64,000 bases of DNA from Fodinibius sp. Rm-B-1B1-1 (GTDB lineage Bacteria; Bacteroidota; Rhodothermia; Balneolales; Balneolaceae): assembly GCF_038594945.1 (NCBI RefSeq), contig NZ_JBCFYD010000001.1:1054001-1118000 (forward strand), written 5' to 3'. Each line of letters opens with the position of its first letter. The stretch's first letter is position 1. Under the pieces are notes generated by a model. It searched no databases and was not told the origin of the DNA. It saw only the letters and a program-made list of their open reading frames with translations. The position numbers were made by a program, and so were the translations under genes. Shown here in pieces: positions 51,819 through 60,449 of this stretch.

Positions 51819-52748
51819 TTAATCTTTATTTGACTTAGCTGCTAACTGTGAATGGATATAATTCTGAGCCTCGTCATAGGTCGTAGTTTCAAGGTCTATC
51901 CAGTTGATAAAATCCCACCGCCGAAACCACGAAAGCTGCCGCTTGGCATATCGACGGGTTTGTGTTTTCATGTCTTTAAGCATTTTATCGCGCGAAACTT
52001 CATCATGTAAATAAGCAATGGCCTCTTTATAACCAACGGTATTAAGGCCGGGATCTTCTAACGTGTATCCTTCATCCAGAATTGCCCGAACTTCATCCAG
52101 AAAACCGTGCTCAAACATAAGGTCTACGCGACGGTTAATGCGGTCATAAAGATTTTGTCGTTCGCGCTGCAATCCAAAAACGATCATATCATCAGGAACA
52201 GTGATTGTGTTGTCATCAGAATGAAAAGAGCTGAACGGCCGACCGGTTTGCATCCATACATCCAGAGCACGGACAATACGCTGGGTGTTCATGCCATCCA
52301 TTTTTTGGGCATACTCAGGATCTACTTCTTTGAGCTTTTGGTACAGAGATTCAATGCCTTCTTGCTCAATTTTAGCCTCAAGCTTGGCAATATTTTCTTC
52401 ATCGGCTTCTGGAACATCATCCAGTGGTTGGATAACACACTGAACGTGCAACGTACTGCCACCTACGAAAAAAGCATTTTTGTCGCGAGATAAAATATCT
52501 TTTTTCCATTCCATTGCTCGCTCATAAAAATTGACTACACTGTCTTTTGTAGCGGGATCGATGATAGAAAGGTTATAATGGGGGACGCCGGCTCGTTCAT
52601 CTTCCGCAGGAGTGGCCGTGCCGATGTTCATATATTTGTAGCACTGTCGGGAATCCGTAGAAATAATTTCGGCATTGAGAGTTTGTGCCAACTCGACGGA
52701 GAGGGATGTTTTGCCCACGGCCGTGGGTCCCAATAAAACTATTTGCAC
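51819..52748 (-). CDS. miaA: tRNA dimethylallyltransferase
   Basis: 309 residues from the GTG at 52748, placed directly before the first strand (QIVLLGPTAVGKT). The frame is open further upstream to 52865 but that part has no family-like sequence. P-loop GPTAVGKTS, then DSRQCYKYMNIGTATP (usual DSRQVYR), PHYNLSIIDP, GGSTLHVQ and a C-terminal QTRRYAKRQLSWFRR. It prenylates A37 of tRNAs reading UNN codons. First gene of the miaA-purS-clpS-purQ-lptB operon. The GTG start may keep expression low. Confidence 0.93.
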   Translation of the reverse strand: MQIVLLGPTAVGKTSLSVELAQTLNAEIISTDSRQCYKYMNIGTATPAEDERAGVPHYNLSIIDPATKDSVVNFYERAMEWKKDILSRDKNAFFVGGSTLHVQCVIQPLDDVPEADEENIAKLEAKIEQEGIESLYQKLKEVDPEYAQKMDGMNTQRIVRALDVWMQTGRPFSSFHSDDNTITVPDDMIVFGLQRERQNLYDRINRRVDLMFEHGFLDEVRAILDEGYTLEDPGLNTVGYKEAIAYLHDEVSRDKMLKDMKTQTRRYAKRQLSWFRRWDFINWIDLETTTYDEAQNYIHSQLAAKSNKD

Positions 52749-52990
52749 GTAATAGGATAGCCTAAAATCTACAATTTTAGCGAAAGGGAATATAAGAAAA
52801 AATGCTTCCTTTTTAGAGTATATTTGAAGATCAATAAGTGAAAAATGGCAGCAAAAAAATCCCAAAAAATAGTTGCAGAAAGCACGGGTTATATGGTTGC
52901 TAAGAGAGTGAGTATTTATTAGTATATGGTACTTATTATTCAGATGAATTTTTGTGATCTGACGAACGCTTAGCCTAAAAATATTTATCT

Positions 52991-54106
52991 ATGAAATTCA
53001 ACGTATCAAGCAGTGAACTGGTAAAGGCATTATCTGCTGTTTCTGGGGCAGTGCCTAACAAAGCAACGCTCCCAATTCTGGAAACAATTTTATTTGAGAG
53101 TGATGGAGAAAAGTTGCGACTAACGGCTACCGATCTTGAGATTTCAATTCTTGAGTCGATGAGTGCCGATATTGATGAGGGGGGCGCTGTGGCGATTCCA
53201 GCCCGTCGTCTCATTGATACGCTCCGCCAACTGCCGGATATACCGGTATCTTTTGAGGTTGATGAAAAGTTTAATATCAAGTTCCGTACCGATAAGGGTA
53301 CGTATAAATTAGTGGGCGAAGATCCCGATGAATTTCCCGAAGTACCTAATTTAGATGAGGGCCATACTCTGGAAAGCACACGGGAGGTTATTTCAACTGC
53401 CATTGATAAAACGCTTTTTGCCGTATCCAATGATGATTTACGTCCGGCCATGATGGGTGTTTATTTCGATATTGGAAGTGACGAAAGTAAGTTTGTGGCA
53501 ACGGATGGGCATCGCCTCGTTAAATATATCAAAGAAGATCTTACCAGCGATAAAGACGTTGATTTTATTGTCCCCGAAAAGGCGTTGAACCTTGTTCAAA
53601 AAGCACTGCATGACGAAGAGTGTGTGTTGACAATCACCGAAGATCATGTACGCTTTAAAAGCGGAAATACGATTGTTATTACGCGACTTATTAATGAGCA
53701 GTATCCCAATTATGAGTCGGTGATCCCCAAGGACAATGAGAAGACGCTTGTTATTAATAAAGAGCAAATGCTGGCTACGGTAAAACGTGTATCTATTTTC
53801 TCAAGTTCTACGACACGCCAGATTCGATTGCAGCTCAACCCCGATAAGCTTACGATTCGGGCCGAGGATATCGATATGAGCAGCGAGGCAAAAGAGACGA
53901 TTGCTTGTGAGTATAGTAACGATGAAATGGAGATCGGCTTTAATGCTAAATATCTTGCTGATGTGTTGGGTAATGTTGATGATGAAGAGGTCTATTTTGA
54001 GTTTTCTACTCCTAACAGAGCTGGAATTGTAAAGCCGTCGGAAGAGGATGAAAATGAGCGTATTTTAATGCTCGTTATGCCGGTTATGCTCAATACCTAT
54101 GCGTAA
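52991..54106 (+). CDS. dnaN: DNA polymerase III beta subunit (sliding clamp)
   Basis: 371 residues. MKFNVSSSELVKALSAVSGAV starts the first of three clamp domains; LRPAMMGVYFDI, ATDGHRLV and the C-terminal MLVMPVML lie at the expected places, the last replacing the usual MPMRL motif. The ring tethers polymerases to DNA. It is not next to dnaA or recF: no DnaA-box cluster (TTATCCACA) was found in the 126 bp upstream. The last 8 bp overlap the following gene, an unusual coupling of the clamp with a SAM hydrolase. Confidence 0.96.
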   Translation: MKFNVSSSELVKALSAVSGAVPNKATLPILETILFESDGEKLRLTATDLEISILESMSADIDEGGAVAIPARRLIDTLRQLPDIPVSFEVDEKFNIKFRTDKGTYKLVGEDPDEFPEVPNLDEGHTLESTREVISTAIDKTLFAVSNDDLRPAMMGVYFDIGSDESKFVATDGHRLVKYIKEDLTSDKDVDFIVPEKALNLVQKALHDEECVLTITEDHVRFKSGNTIVITRLINEQYPNYESVIPKDNEKTLVINKEQMLATVKRVSIFSSSTTRQIRLQLNPDKLTIRAEDIDMSSEAKETIACEYSNDEMEIGFNAKYLADVLGNVDDEEVYFEFSTPNRAGIVKPSEEDENERILMLVMPVMLNTYA

Positions 54107-54905
54107 TGTAATCACTCTTACGACCGATTTTGGCCTTCAGGATTATTATGTGAGTGCCATGAAAGCTGTTATGCTTAATATAGCAGCTGATGCACGATTG
54201 GTTGATATCTCACATGAAATCCCATCGCAAGATATTATGGCGGGTTCCTGGATCTTAAAAAATTCGGCTATGCTGTTTCCTTCCGGTACTGTGCATACGG
54301 TTGTGATTGATCCCGGGGTGGGTACTGAACGCGATCCTGTAGCCTTAAAAATTAATGACCAGTTTTTTGTTGGGCCGGATAATGGGATTTTTTCTCTCCT
54401 CACTTCGGATAAAGACTACCAAGCTGTACGGTTAACGAATGAGGATTATTGGAGAGAGAATCCCTCCAACACTTTTCATGGTCGTGATATTTTTGCGCCG
54501 GTGGCGGCCCATCTGAGTGAGGGCGTACCATTAGACGAACTTGGTGATCCGATTGATGAACTGGTAACTTACCGCTGGACCGTACCCATTGCAGACAAAG
54601 ATGGTTTGGAAGGGATGGTTATTCATATTGATAAGTTTGGGAACTTGGTTACTAATATTACTGAGGAACTTTTGGAAGAGGTAATTGGAGACAAACAAGT
54701 GCGTATTTATGTAGGCAATACTATTCTGGACGAAATTGCCACAACATTTGGTAAGGTAACCGAAGGAGAGCCCGTAGCCTATATTGGCAGTTCCGGGATG
54801 TTAGAAGTGGGCATTAATAAAGGTAATGCAGAAGAAATGTTGAGTGTTCAAAAAGGGGCACAAATTTCACTGATCCTGCAAAAAGAAAGTCAGCCGGAAT
54901 CGTAA
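54099..54905 (+). CDS. S-adenosyl-L-methionine hydrolase (DUF62, SAM hydroxide adenosyltransferase)
   Basis: 268 residues. N-terminal ITLTTDFGLQDYYVSAMKAV with the conserved Asp, then DISHEIPSQDI, VVIDPGVGT, PDNGIFSLL, FHGRDIFAPVAAHLS and HIDKFGNLVTNI. The family cleaves SAM to adenosine and methionine with hydroxide; fluorinase and chlorinase are relatives but their specific loops are not evident. The start lies inside dnaN (8-bp overlap). Confidence 0.93.
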   Translation: MRNVITLTTDFGLQDYYVSAMKAVMLNIAADARLVDISHEIPSQDIMAGSWILKNSAMLFPSGTVHTVVIDPGVGTERDPVALKINDQFFVGPDNGIFSLLTSDKDYQAVRLTNEDYWRENPSNTFHGRDIFAPVAAHLSEGVPLDELGDPIDELVTYRWTVPIADKDGLEGMVIHIDKFGNLVTNITEELLEEVIGDKQVRIYVGNTILDEIATTFGKVTEGEPVAYIGSSGMLEVGINKGNAEEMLSVQKGAQISLILQKESQPES

Positions 54906-54995
54906 CTCCCACCTTATTGTTTGCGTATCAGGTTGCGTTGCATCGGTGATAGAATCATCGATTTTTTTAATCGACATCAATGGTTGCAAACAGTT

Positions 54996-55802
54996 ATGGC
55001 TCTTGAAATACGATCTCCCAAATACGAGCGTGCATCTATAACAATTCCTGCTGAGGTTGCTGACCTGCAGAAAAATTTTAATGGCACTATTTGCTCTAAC
55101 AAAGGCGACGAGTACGAGATTCGGAATAACATCATTGATCTACTTGGGGATGAGCATGGAGAGATGACGTGGGCGCAGAGTTCGAATCACTGGAAGGTGA
55201 CTGCAGCTGTTTATGAGGATATCTGGCGAAAGCGATCACTTTCGCTTTTTTCGGGTGAAGAGTTTCCTATCCAAAAAGAAAAAGAATTACTGATCGATTG
55301 GCTACAACCTGAACCCGGTAAATCATATATGGATATTGGTTGTTCTACGGCGCTCTACGGACGCCTTGTAAAAAGGGACCAGCCTGATGCTGAGATAGTT
55401 GCACTCGATTTTTCTAAGCAGATGCTCAGCGAAGCTCGGCTTAAATCAGAGGCAGAGCAAACGGATTTGTATTTGTTACGAGCTGATGCCCGTTACCTTC
55501 CATTTTTTGGAGCTACTTTTGATGGATTAATGATGGGGGGTACGCTTAATGAGCTGACGGATCCACTGAAAGTATTATATGAGGCGCGAAGAGTGATTAA
55601 GAAAGAGGGTGTTTTTTTTATGATGCATCTCATTAAATCACCCACATGGTATATTCGGTTGATGCAGGATTCTGCTGGGTTGGGTGGGTTGTCATTTTGG
55701 ACGGTGGATGAAAGTAACCAGATGTTTGAACGTGCTGGTTTTTCAATGGTTGATCAGTTTACTAAGGGTATTGTTTGCTTTACAAAGTTGATTCCTGCCT
55801 GA
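54996..55802 (+). CDS. Class I SAM-dependent methyltransferase
   Basis: 268 residues from ATG 54996; an in-frame TTG at 54921 would add 25 residues of uncertain value. N-terminal CSNKGDEYEIRNNIIDLL is a Trm112-like introduction (one Cys left, so no zinc ribbon), then motif I YMDIGCSTALYGRLV, ALDFSKQML, LRADARYLPF and GGTLNELTDP. The methyl acceptor is unknown. It follows the SAM hydrolase gene by 90 bp. Confidence 0.82.
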   Translation: MALEIRSPKYERASITIPAEVADLQKNFNGTICSNKGDEYEIRNNIIDLLGDEHGEMTWAQSSNHWKVTAAVYEDIWRKRSLSLFSGEEFPIQKEKELLIDWLQPEPGKSYMDIGCSTALYGRLVKRDQPDAEIVALDFSKQMLSEARLKSEAEQTDLYLLRADARYLPFFGATFDGLMMGGTLNELTDPLKVLYEARRVIKKEGVFFMMHLIKSPTWYIRLMQDSAGLGGLSFWTVDESNQMFERAGFSMVDQFTKGIVCFTKLIPA

Positions 55803-55975
55803 GTAGAGTTAAAATTGCGGGGCGGCTAAAATAGTTTTTCTGTAAATGGAAAAAGCGTCGCATTTAATTTTTTTCGGGTCTCGAATTAATTTAATTACCT
55901 TCTCTCTCTATAGCTTAAATATGCTATCGTAATTATACGAACTTTTTAGAAGGCAACAGTGTAAAAAGCAAAACC

Positions 55976-57205
55976 ATGACGAAAAAACTATCGTATCCCA
56001 AGCATAAAATTAATGTTTTACTACTCGAAGGCGTTCATAAAGATGCTGTGAAGCTATTCGAAGAGGAAGGCTATAATGTAACATATCAGACCTCGTCAAT
56101 GTCAGAAGAGGAGTTGCACAGAGCCTTGGAGCGCACTCAAATTATTGGCATTCGCTCCAAAACAGATATGACGAAATCGATTATTGATAACGCTTCAAAC
56201 CTGCTGTGTATTGGAGCCTTTTGTATTGGCACTAACCAGATTGATTTAGATGCTGCATGTAAGAACGGTGTTGCTGTTTTTAATGCGCCATATAGCAACA
56301 CACGGAGTGTGGTGGAGCTGGCTATTGCCGAAATGGTACTTCTTATTCGCAATTTACCCGATAAGATAATGGCTATGCATCAAGGCCGATGGCAAAAGTC
56401 GGCTGAATATAGCCATGAACTCCGCGGTAAAAAGCTGGGTATTGTGGGATACGGTAATATTGGTAGCCAGCTAAGCGTATTGGGCGAAGCCATGGGGTTG
56501 GACGTGTATTATTACGATCTGGAAGATAAGATGCCTCTTGGTAATGCCACCCGTACTTCTTCTATGGAAGAGTTGTTTAAAACTGTTGATATTGTGAGCG
56601 TACATGTGGATGGGCGCCCGTCTAACAAGGAACTTATTGGCGAAGAAGAATTGAGCTGGCTGCACGATGAGGCTGTTTTTTTAAACTTGGCTCGAGGCAA
56701 GGTAGTAAATACCGAAGCTCTGCGTGAGGCCATCGATTCCAAACGTATTTTAGGTGCCGGCATAGACGTATATCCCGAAGAGCCCAAAACTAATGACGAG
56801 CCTTTTGAAGATGTGATGTCCGGGGCACGCAACACTATTCTTACTCCGCATATTGGTGGAAGCACGATGGAGGCCCAGAAGCATATTGGAAATTTTGTAC
56901 CCCATAAAATTATGGATTTTATTAATGCTGGTAATACCTCAGGCAGTGTAAATCTGCCCAATTTAAAGCTGCCTGGTTTTGAGGACTCTCACCGCTTTCT
57001 GCATATTCATGCCAACAAGCCGAATATTATGGCCACCATTAACAATATCCTGGCCCGGTACGACATTAATATTGATGGGCAGTACCTCCAAACGAATGAA
57101 ACGGTAGGTTATGTTATTACCGATATTGATACCGATTACAACAAAAAAATAATTGATGAGCTAAAAAATGTGGAGGGCACGATCCGTTTTCGGGTCTTGT
57201 ATTAA
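55976..57205 (+). CDS. serA: D-3-phosphoglycerate dehydrogenase
   Basis: 409 residues, nearly the length of E. coli SerA. LLEGVHKDAVKLFEEEGY, IGIRSKTDMT, GAFCIGTNQIDL, NAD loop GYGNIGSQ (about 161-168), catalytic Arg in NLARGKVVN, Glu in GIDVYPEEP and His in TPHIGGST. A C-terminal ACT domain (from about 338) can bind L-serine for feedback inhibition. First step of serine synthesis. Single gene. Confidence 0.96.
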   Translation: MTKKLSYPKHKINVLLLEGVHKDAVKLFEEEGYNVTYQTSSMSEEELHRALERTQIIGIRSKTDMTKSIIDNASNLLCIGAFCIGTNQIDLDAACKNGVAVFNAPYSNTRSVVELAIAEMVLLIRNLPDKIMAMHQGRWQKSAEYSHELRGKKLGIVGYGNIGSQLSVLGEAMGLDVYYYDLEDKMPLGNATRTSSMEELFKTVDIVSVHVDGRPSNKELIGEEELSWLHDEAVFLNLARGKVVNTEALREAIDSKRILGAGIDVYPEEPKTNDEPFEDVMSGARNTILTPHIGGSTMEAQKHIGNFVPHKIMDFINAGNTSGSVNLPNLKLPGFEDSHRFLHIHANKPNIMATINNILARYDINIDGQYLQTNETVGYVITDIDTDYNKKIIDELKNVEGTIRFRVLY

Positions 57206-57411
57206 ATTCCCTACTGTAATTGGCATATTTTCATAAGTAGTTGTCTGGCTAATTTTGCCCGTGGTCATGTTATGCTTGGATGAGAGAAGAAAATCCAAGA
57301 AGTTATTTGGAGATGGAAGTCAGTGGCAGATAAGGGAATAATCTTATGTTATTAAGTCCCCTGCAACCTGCCTCTTTCATCCCAAATCCCCCTTGTAACT
57401 TGCATCCTAAA

Positions 57412-59052
57412 CTACATCTGCTTAGGTGCAGAAATACCAAGTATCTCCAATCCATTGGCAAGTACTTGAGCTGTTGCTTTGGCCAGGGCCGAACGGGCTT
57501 GTACAAGTTTTTTCTCTTCACCCAGAATACGACAATCATGATAAAAGGACGTAAAGGTTGAAGCCAGATCTTCAAGATAATTGATCAATCGATGGGGCTC
57601 GCGACTGTCGGCAGCACTTTGAACCATTTCGGGAAATCGAAGCAAACTTTTGATGAGTGCTGTTTCTGATTCGTGGGTAAGCAGCTCTAATTTGGGCTGA
57701 TCCTCGACATTGAAGTCATACTCTTGTGCAACTTTTCGCAATATACTGTGAATACGTGCGTGGGCATATTGGAGATAAAAAACGGGATTTTTTTCGCCTG
57801 CTTCCTTGGCTTGTCCCACATCAAATTCGAGATGCGTATTGGGATCGCGCATCTCAAAAAAGAAGCGCGTCACGTCAGCCCCCACTTCATCCATGAGGTC
57901 ATCGAGTGTTACAAAGTTCGCTTTACGTGTACTCATTTTAAATGGATTGCCATCTTTAACAAGCGTCACAAACTGATAAACAATGACATCTACTTTGCTG
58001 GGATCATAGCCGAGTGCCTCAATACCCGACAATACATCGGGATAGGTATCGATATGATCAGCCCCAAAAACATCGATGCATTGATCATAGCCGCGATCAA
58101 GCTTGTTGGCATGATAAGCAATATCCGGCAGTCGATAGGTTGGTTCGCCCGTACTTTTTATAAGCACCGTATCCTGATCTTTGCCAAACTCCGTTGTACG
58201 GAACCAGGTTGCTCCATCTTTATCATAGGCTAAATTCTTTTCGCGAAGGGTTTCCACCGTTTTGTCAATGGACCCATCCTCATATACTTCTTTTTCATTA
58301 AAGAAGGAGTCCATTTCAATATTCATCCGCTTGAGCGTGGCTTGAATCTCATCAAAAATAACCTGCTCAGCTTTATCCTTGAACGGATCTACTTCGTTGG
58401 TATCAACAAGATTTTCGCCATGTTCGTCAATAAGTTCTTGGGCAATGTCCTTGATGTATTCACCTTCATAACCATCTTCTGGCAGGTTGGCCTCATGTCC
58501 TAACAGTTGTAGATAACGCGTGCGGACACTTTCACCAAGCTTGCGCATTTGTCGGCCAGCGTTATTAAAATAATATTCTCGGTCGACGTTTGCGCCGGCC
58601 CATTCCAGCAGGTTGGCAACGGTATCGCCTAATACTGCATTACGTCCATGTCCCACTGTAAGTGGACCGGTAGGATTGGCGCTGACAAATTCTACAAGGA
58701 TACGCTGTCCTTTTAGCGAAGCTGATTTTCCAAACTCGTCACCCTCCTTAAGAATGTCTGATAGCTCGTCAAAAAGATAGTTCTCGGAATAGCGGAAGTT
58801 GATAAATCCGGGCCCTGCAATTTCAACGGCTTGTAGTTTTTGTTCATCATATTCGAGTCCCTCAACAATCTGATCGGCGATCTTGCGTGGATTCATCTTG
58901 AGTACGCTGGCCAGATTCATGGCGATATTAGAGGCGGCATCACCGTGTTCAGGTTGGTTGGGTTTTTCGATCTGAATTTCGGGAATGTCGTTATCGCTGA
59001 GGTTAAATTGTTGCAGCGAATCGTAGATAATAGAACGCAGGTAATCCTTCAT
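57412..59052 (-). CDS. argS: Arginyl-tRNA synthetase
   Basis: 546 residues. Class I: SANPTGPLTVGHGRNAVLGD contains the HIGH-equivalent (about 130-149); the KMSKS-equivalent is KMSTRKANFVTL. The N-terminal Add-1 domain (1-100) and the C-terminal anticodon-binding DALR domain (about 430-546, ending LEILGISAPKQM) are complete. It charges tRNA-Arg, including the UCG isoacceptor at 17905. Confidence 0.97.
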   Translation of the reverse strand: MKDYLRSIIYDSLQQFNLSDNDIPEIQIEKPNQPEHGDAASNIAMNLASVLKMNPRKIADQIVEGLEYDEQKLQAVEIAGPGFINFRYSENYLFDELSDILKEGDEFGKSASLKGQRILVEFVSANPTGPLTVGHGRNAVLGDTVANLLEWAGANVDREYYFNNAGRQMRKLGESVRTRYLQLLGHEANLPEDGYEGEYIKDIAQELIDEHGENLVDTNEVDPFKDKAEQVIFDEIQATLKRMNIEMDSFFNEKEVYEDGSIDKTVETLREKNLAYDKDGATWFRTTEFGKDQDTVLIKSTGEPTYRLPDIAYHANKLDRGYDQCIDVFGADHIDTYPDVLSGIEALGYDPSKVDVIVYQFVTLVKDGNPFKMSTRKANFVTLDDLMDEVGADVTRFFFEMRDPNTHLEFDVGQAKEAGEKNPVFYLQYAHARIHSILRKVAQEYDFNVEDQPKLELLTHESETALIKSLLRFPEMVQSAADSREPHRLINYLEDLASTFTSFYHDCRILGEEKKLVQARSALAKATAQVLANGLEILGISAPKQM

Positions 59053-59098
59053 GAAATATGTATTGGCAAATTTTTAATTAGCCGTAAATATAAGTAGT

Positions 59099-59518
59099 TG
59101 AATTAGGAATTGAGAATTAGGAATTAGGATTTTTCAGAGTTTTTATGATTGAGCCAATAATTTTTAAGAGTTTATTACATTCATCGATTAAAGTGTTAGC
59201 AAGTTTAAAATCAATTAGATCAGAATCACGAAGTAAGCGGAGCCAGTAATAAGTTTCTCGGGCTTCTTTGTATGAAATTGAAATTTTTGCTTTAAAATCT
59301 CTTCGACTTTGTGCACCAATGGCTTCTTCTATATTAGCTCCAATTGATGTACTACTTTTAAGAATCTGTTTCGATAAAACATACTCATTTTATTTGTCAA
59401 TAAGCGTTTGGTTTAGTTGAATTATATGTAGTGCAAAATTATAACTTTTCTTTTGAATAATATTTTCTTTCTTCATGATATTTTAATTCCTAATTCGTCA
59501 TTTTTAATTCTCAATTCA
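59099..59518. repeat. Inverted repeats flanking the four-helix-bundle pseudogene
   Basis: Left arm 59099-59129 contains GAATTGAGAATTA and GAATTAGGAATT units. Right arm 59484-59518 carries their complements (TAATTCCTAATTC and TAATTCTCAATTC), separated by a short insertion. The right arm overlaps the end of radC, whose stop is at 59513-59511. Arms of this AATTAGGAATT type often surround four-helix-bundle genes in Bacteroidota and relatives. Confidence 0.7.
59117..59476 (-). pseudogene. Four-helix bundle (23S rRNA IVS-type) protein gene with a nonsense codon
   Basis: Frame from ATG 59476 to TAA 59119-59117 is 119 codons. The translation is clearly the four helix bundle (S23/Avd-like) family: QILKSSTSIGANIEEAIGAQ, RRDFKAKISISYKEARETYY and WLRLLRDSDLI. 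One in-frame TAA at codon 29 (59392-59390), in helix 1 (LIDK then NEYVLSKQ), breaks it. The pieces before and after are otherwise in one frame. Inverted repeats flank the gene, and the right one ends at the radC stop. The family is often carried as a mobile or intervening element; this copy appears recently inactivated. Confidence 0.88.
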
Positions 59519-60230
59519 AGAGCCCTTTGGCACGGAAGCTGGTATATCCATCGCCGGCAATGATGATGTGATCGTCAACCGGAATGCCCAGCAGTTTTCC
59601 CGATTTTGAAATACGTTTGGTAAGCTGGATATCAGCCTTTGACTCTTTGTTATTGCCACTGGGGTGGTTATGTAGCAACAAAATGCTGTTGGCTTCATTC
59701 ATCACGGCCTGACGCATGACTTCCGCCGGATCCACAATGGTAGCGGTAGATCCACCGGAGCTAACTTTTTTATACCCCATCACGATTTTGGCATTATTCA
59801 AAAACGCTACCATGAATACCTCTTTGGTTAAGTCACGCAGTTTGGGTCCGAAATAGGCAACCGCATCTTCGGGAGAAGTGATCTGCACTTGTTCGCCCAG
59901 ACTGGCCATCTGGATACGACGCGATAACTCAAATACAGCTTCCAGGGTTAGCGATTTCACTTTGCCCATGCCGGGGATTACTTTTAAGTCTTGCCATTCT
60001 TTACGAGCGAGGTAACGTAATCCATCAAAATGGTCAAGCAAGGCTTGCGACATCTGAATGACATTCATCTTTTGGCTGCCTGTGCGTAATAAAATGGCAA
60101 GAAGTTCTGCATCTGATAAACTTTCACTGCCATAATTGGTAAGCTTTTCGCGTGGTTGTTCATCGGGATTCATTTCTTTAACGGTACGTTTTAGAAAATC
60201 GTTAGCTTCGAACTGCTCTTGGTCGGACAT
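59511..60230 (-). CDS. radC: RadC family protein (JAMM/MPN domain)
   Basis: 239 residues. N-terminal helix-hairpin-helix-like region (LSDAELLAILLRTGSQ, GMGKVKSLTLEA), then the JAB domain with LLHNHPSGNNKESKAD, giving the His-x-His...Asp zinc motif, and VDDHIIIAG. The family is called a DNA repair protein but its function is unproven. The last codons (KGLLN-stop) coincide with the inverted repeat of the neighbouring mobile-type element, which suggests insertion right after the gene. Confidence 0.93.
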   Translation of the reverse strand: MSDQEQFEANDFLKRTVKEMNPDEQPREKLTNYGSESLSDAELLAILLRTGSQKMNVIQMSQALLDHFDGLRYLARKEWQDLKVIPGMGKVKSLTLEAVFELSRRIQMASLGEQVQITSPEDAVAYFGPKLRDLTKEVFMVAFLNNAKIVMGYKKVSSGGSTATIVDPAEVMRQAVMNEANSILLLHNHPSGNNKESKADIQLTKRISKSGKLLGIPVDDHIIIAGDGYTSFRAKGLLN

Positions 60231-60449
60231 GATACTCTCTTTTTTAATTTGGATTTATTAGTAAGAGCAGTCTCGACGATGAACCTTACAGAAAAGTTGT
60301 GGGGAATAGGTGTAAAAGCTGCTTTTAACAACCTTTTAAAGTTTAAAGCTGTTAATTTTAAACTATCTGCAAGATTTTAACGCAACATTCAAGTTATTTT
60401 TCGTAAGAAAACCTCAGAACCAAAAGGTAACAACTTAAAAACGTAATAC

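Noticed and set aside
52866-52990. Replication origin beside dnaN
   Set aside because: No TTATCCACA-type boxes, no AT-rich unwinding repeats and no dnaA, gyrB or recF gene nearby.
57724-58233. 169-codon open frame on the plus strand
   Set aside because: Wholly antisense to argS, with a Cys/Ile/His-rich composition and no family resemblance; a shadow of the synthetase coding strand.
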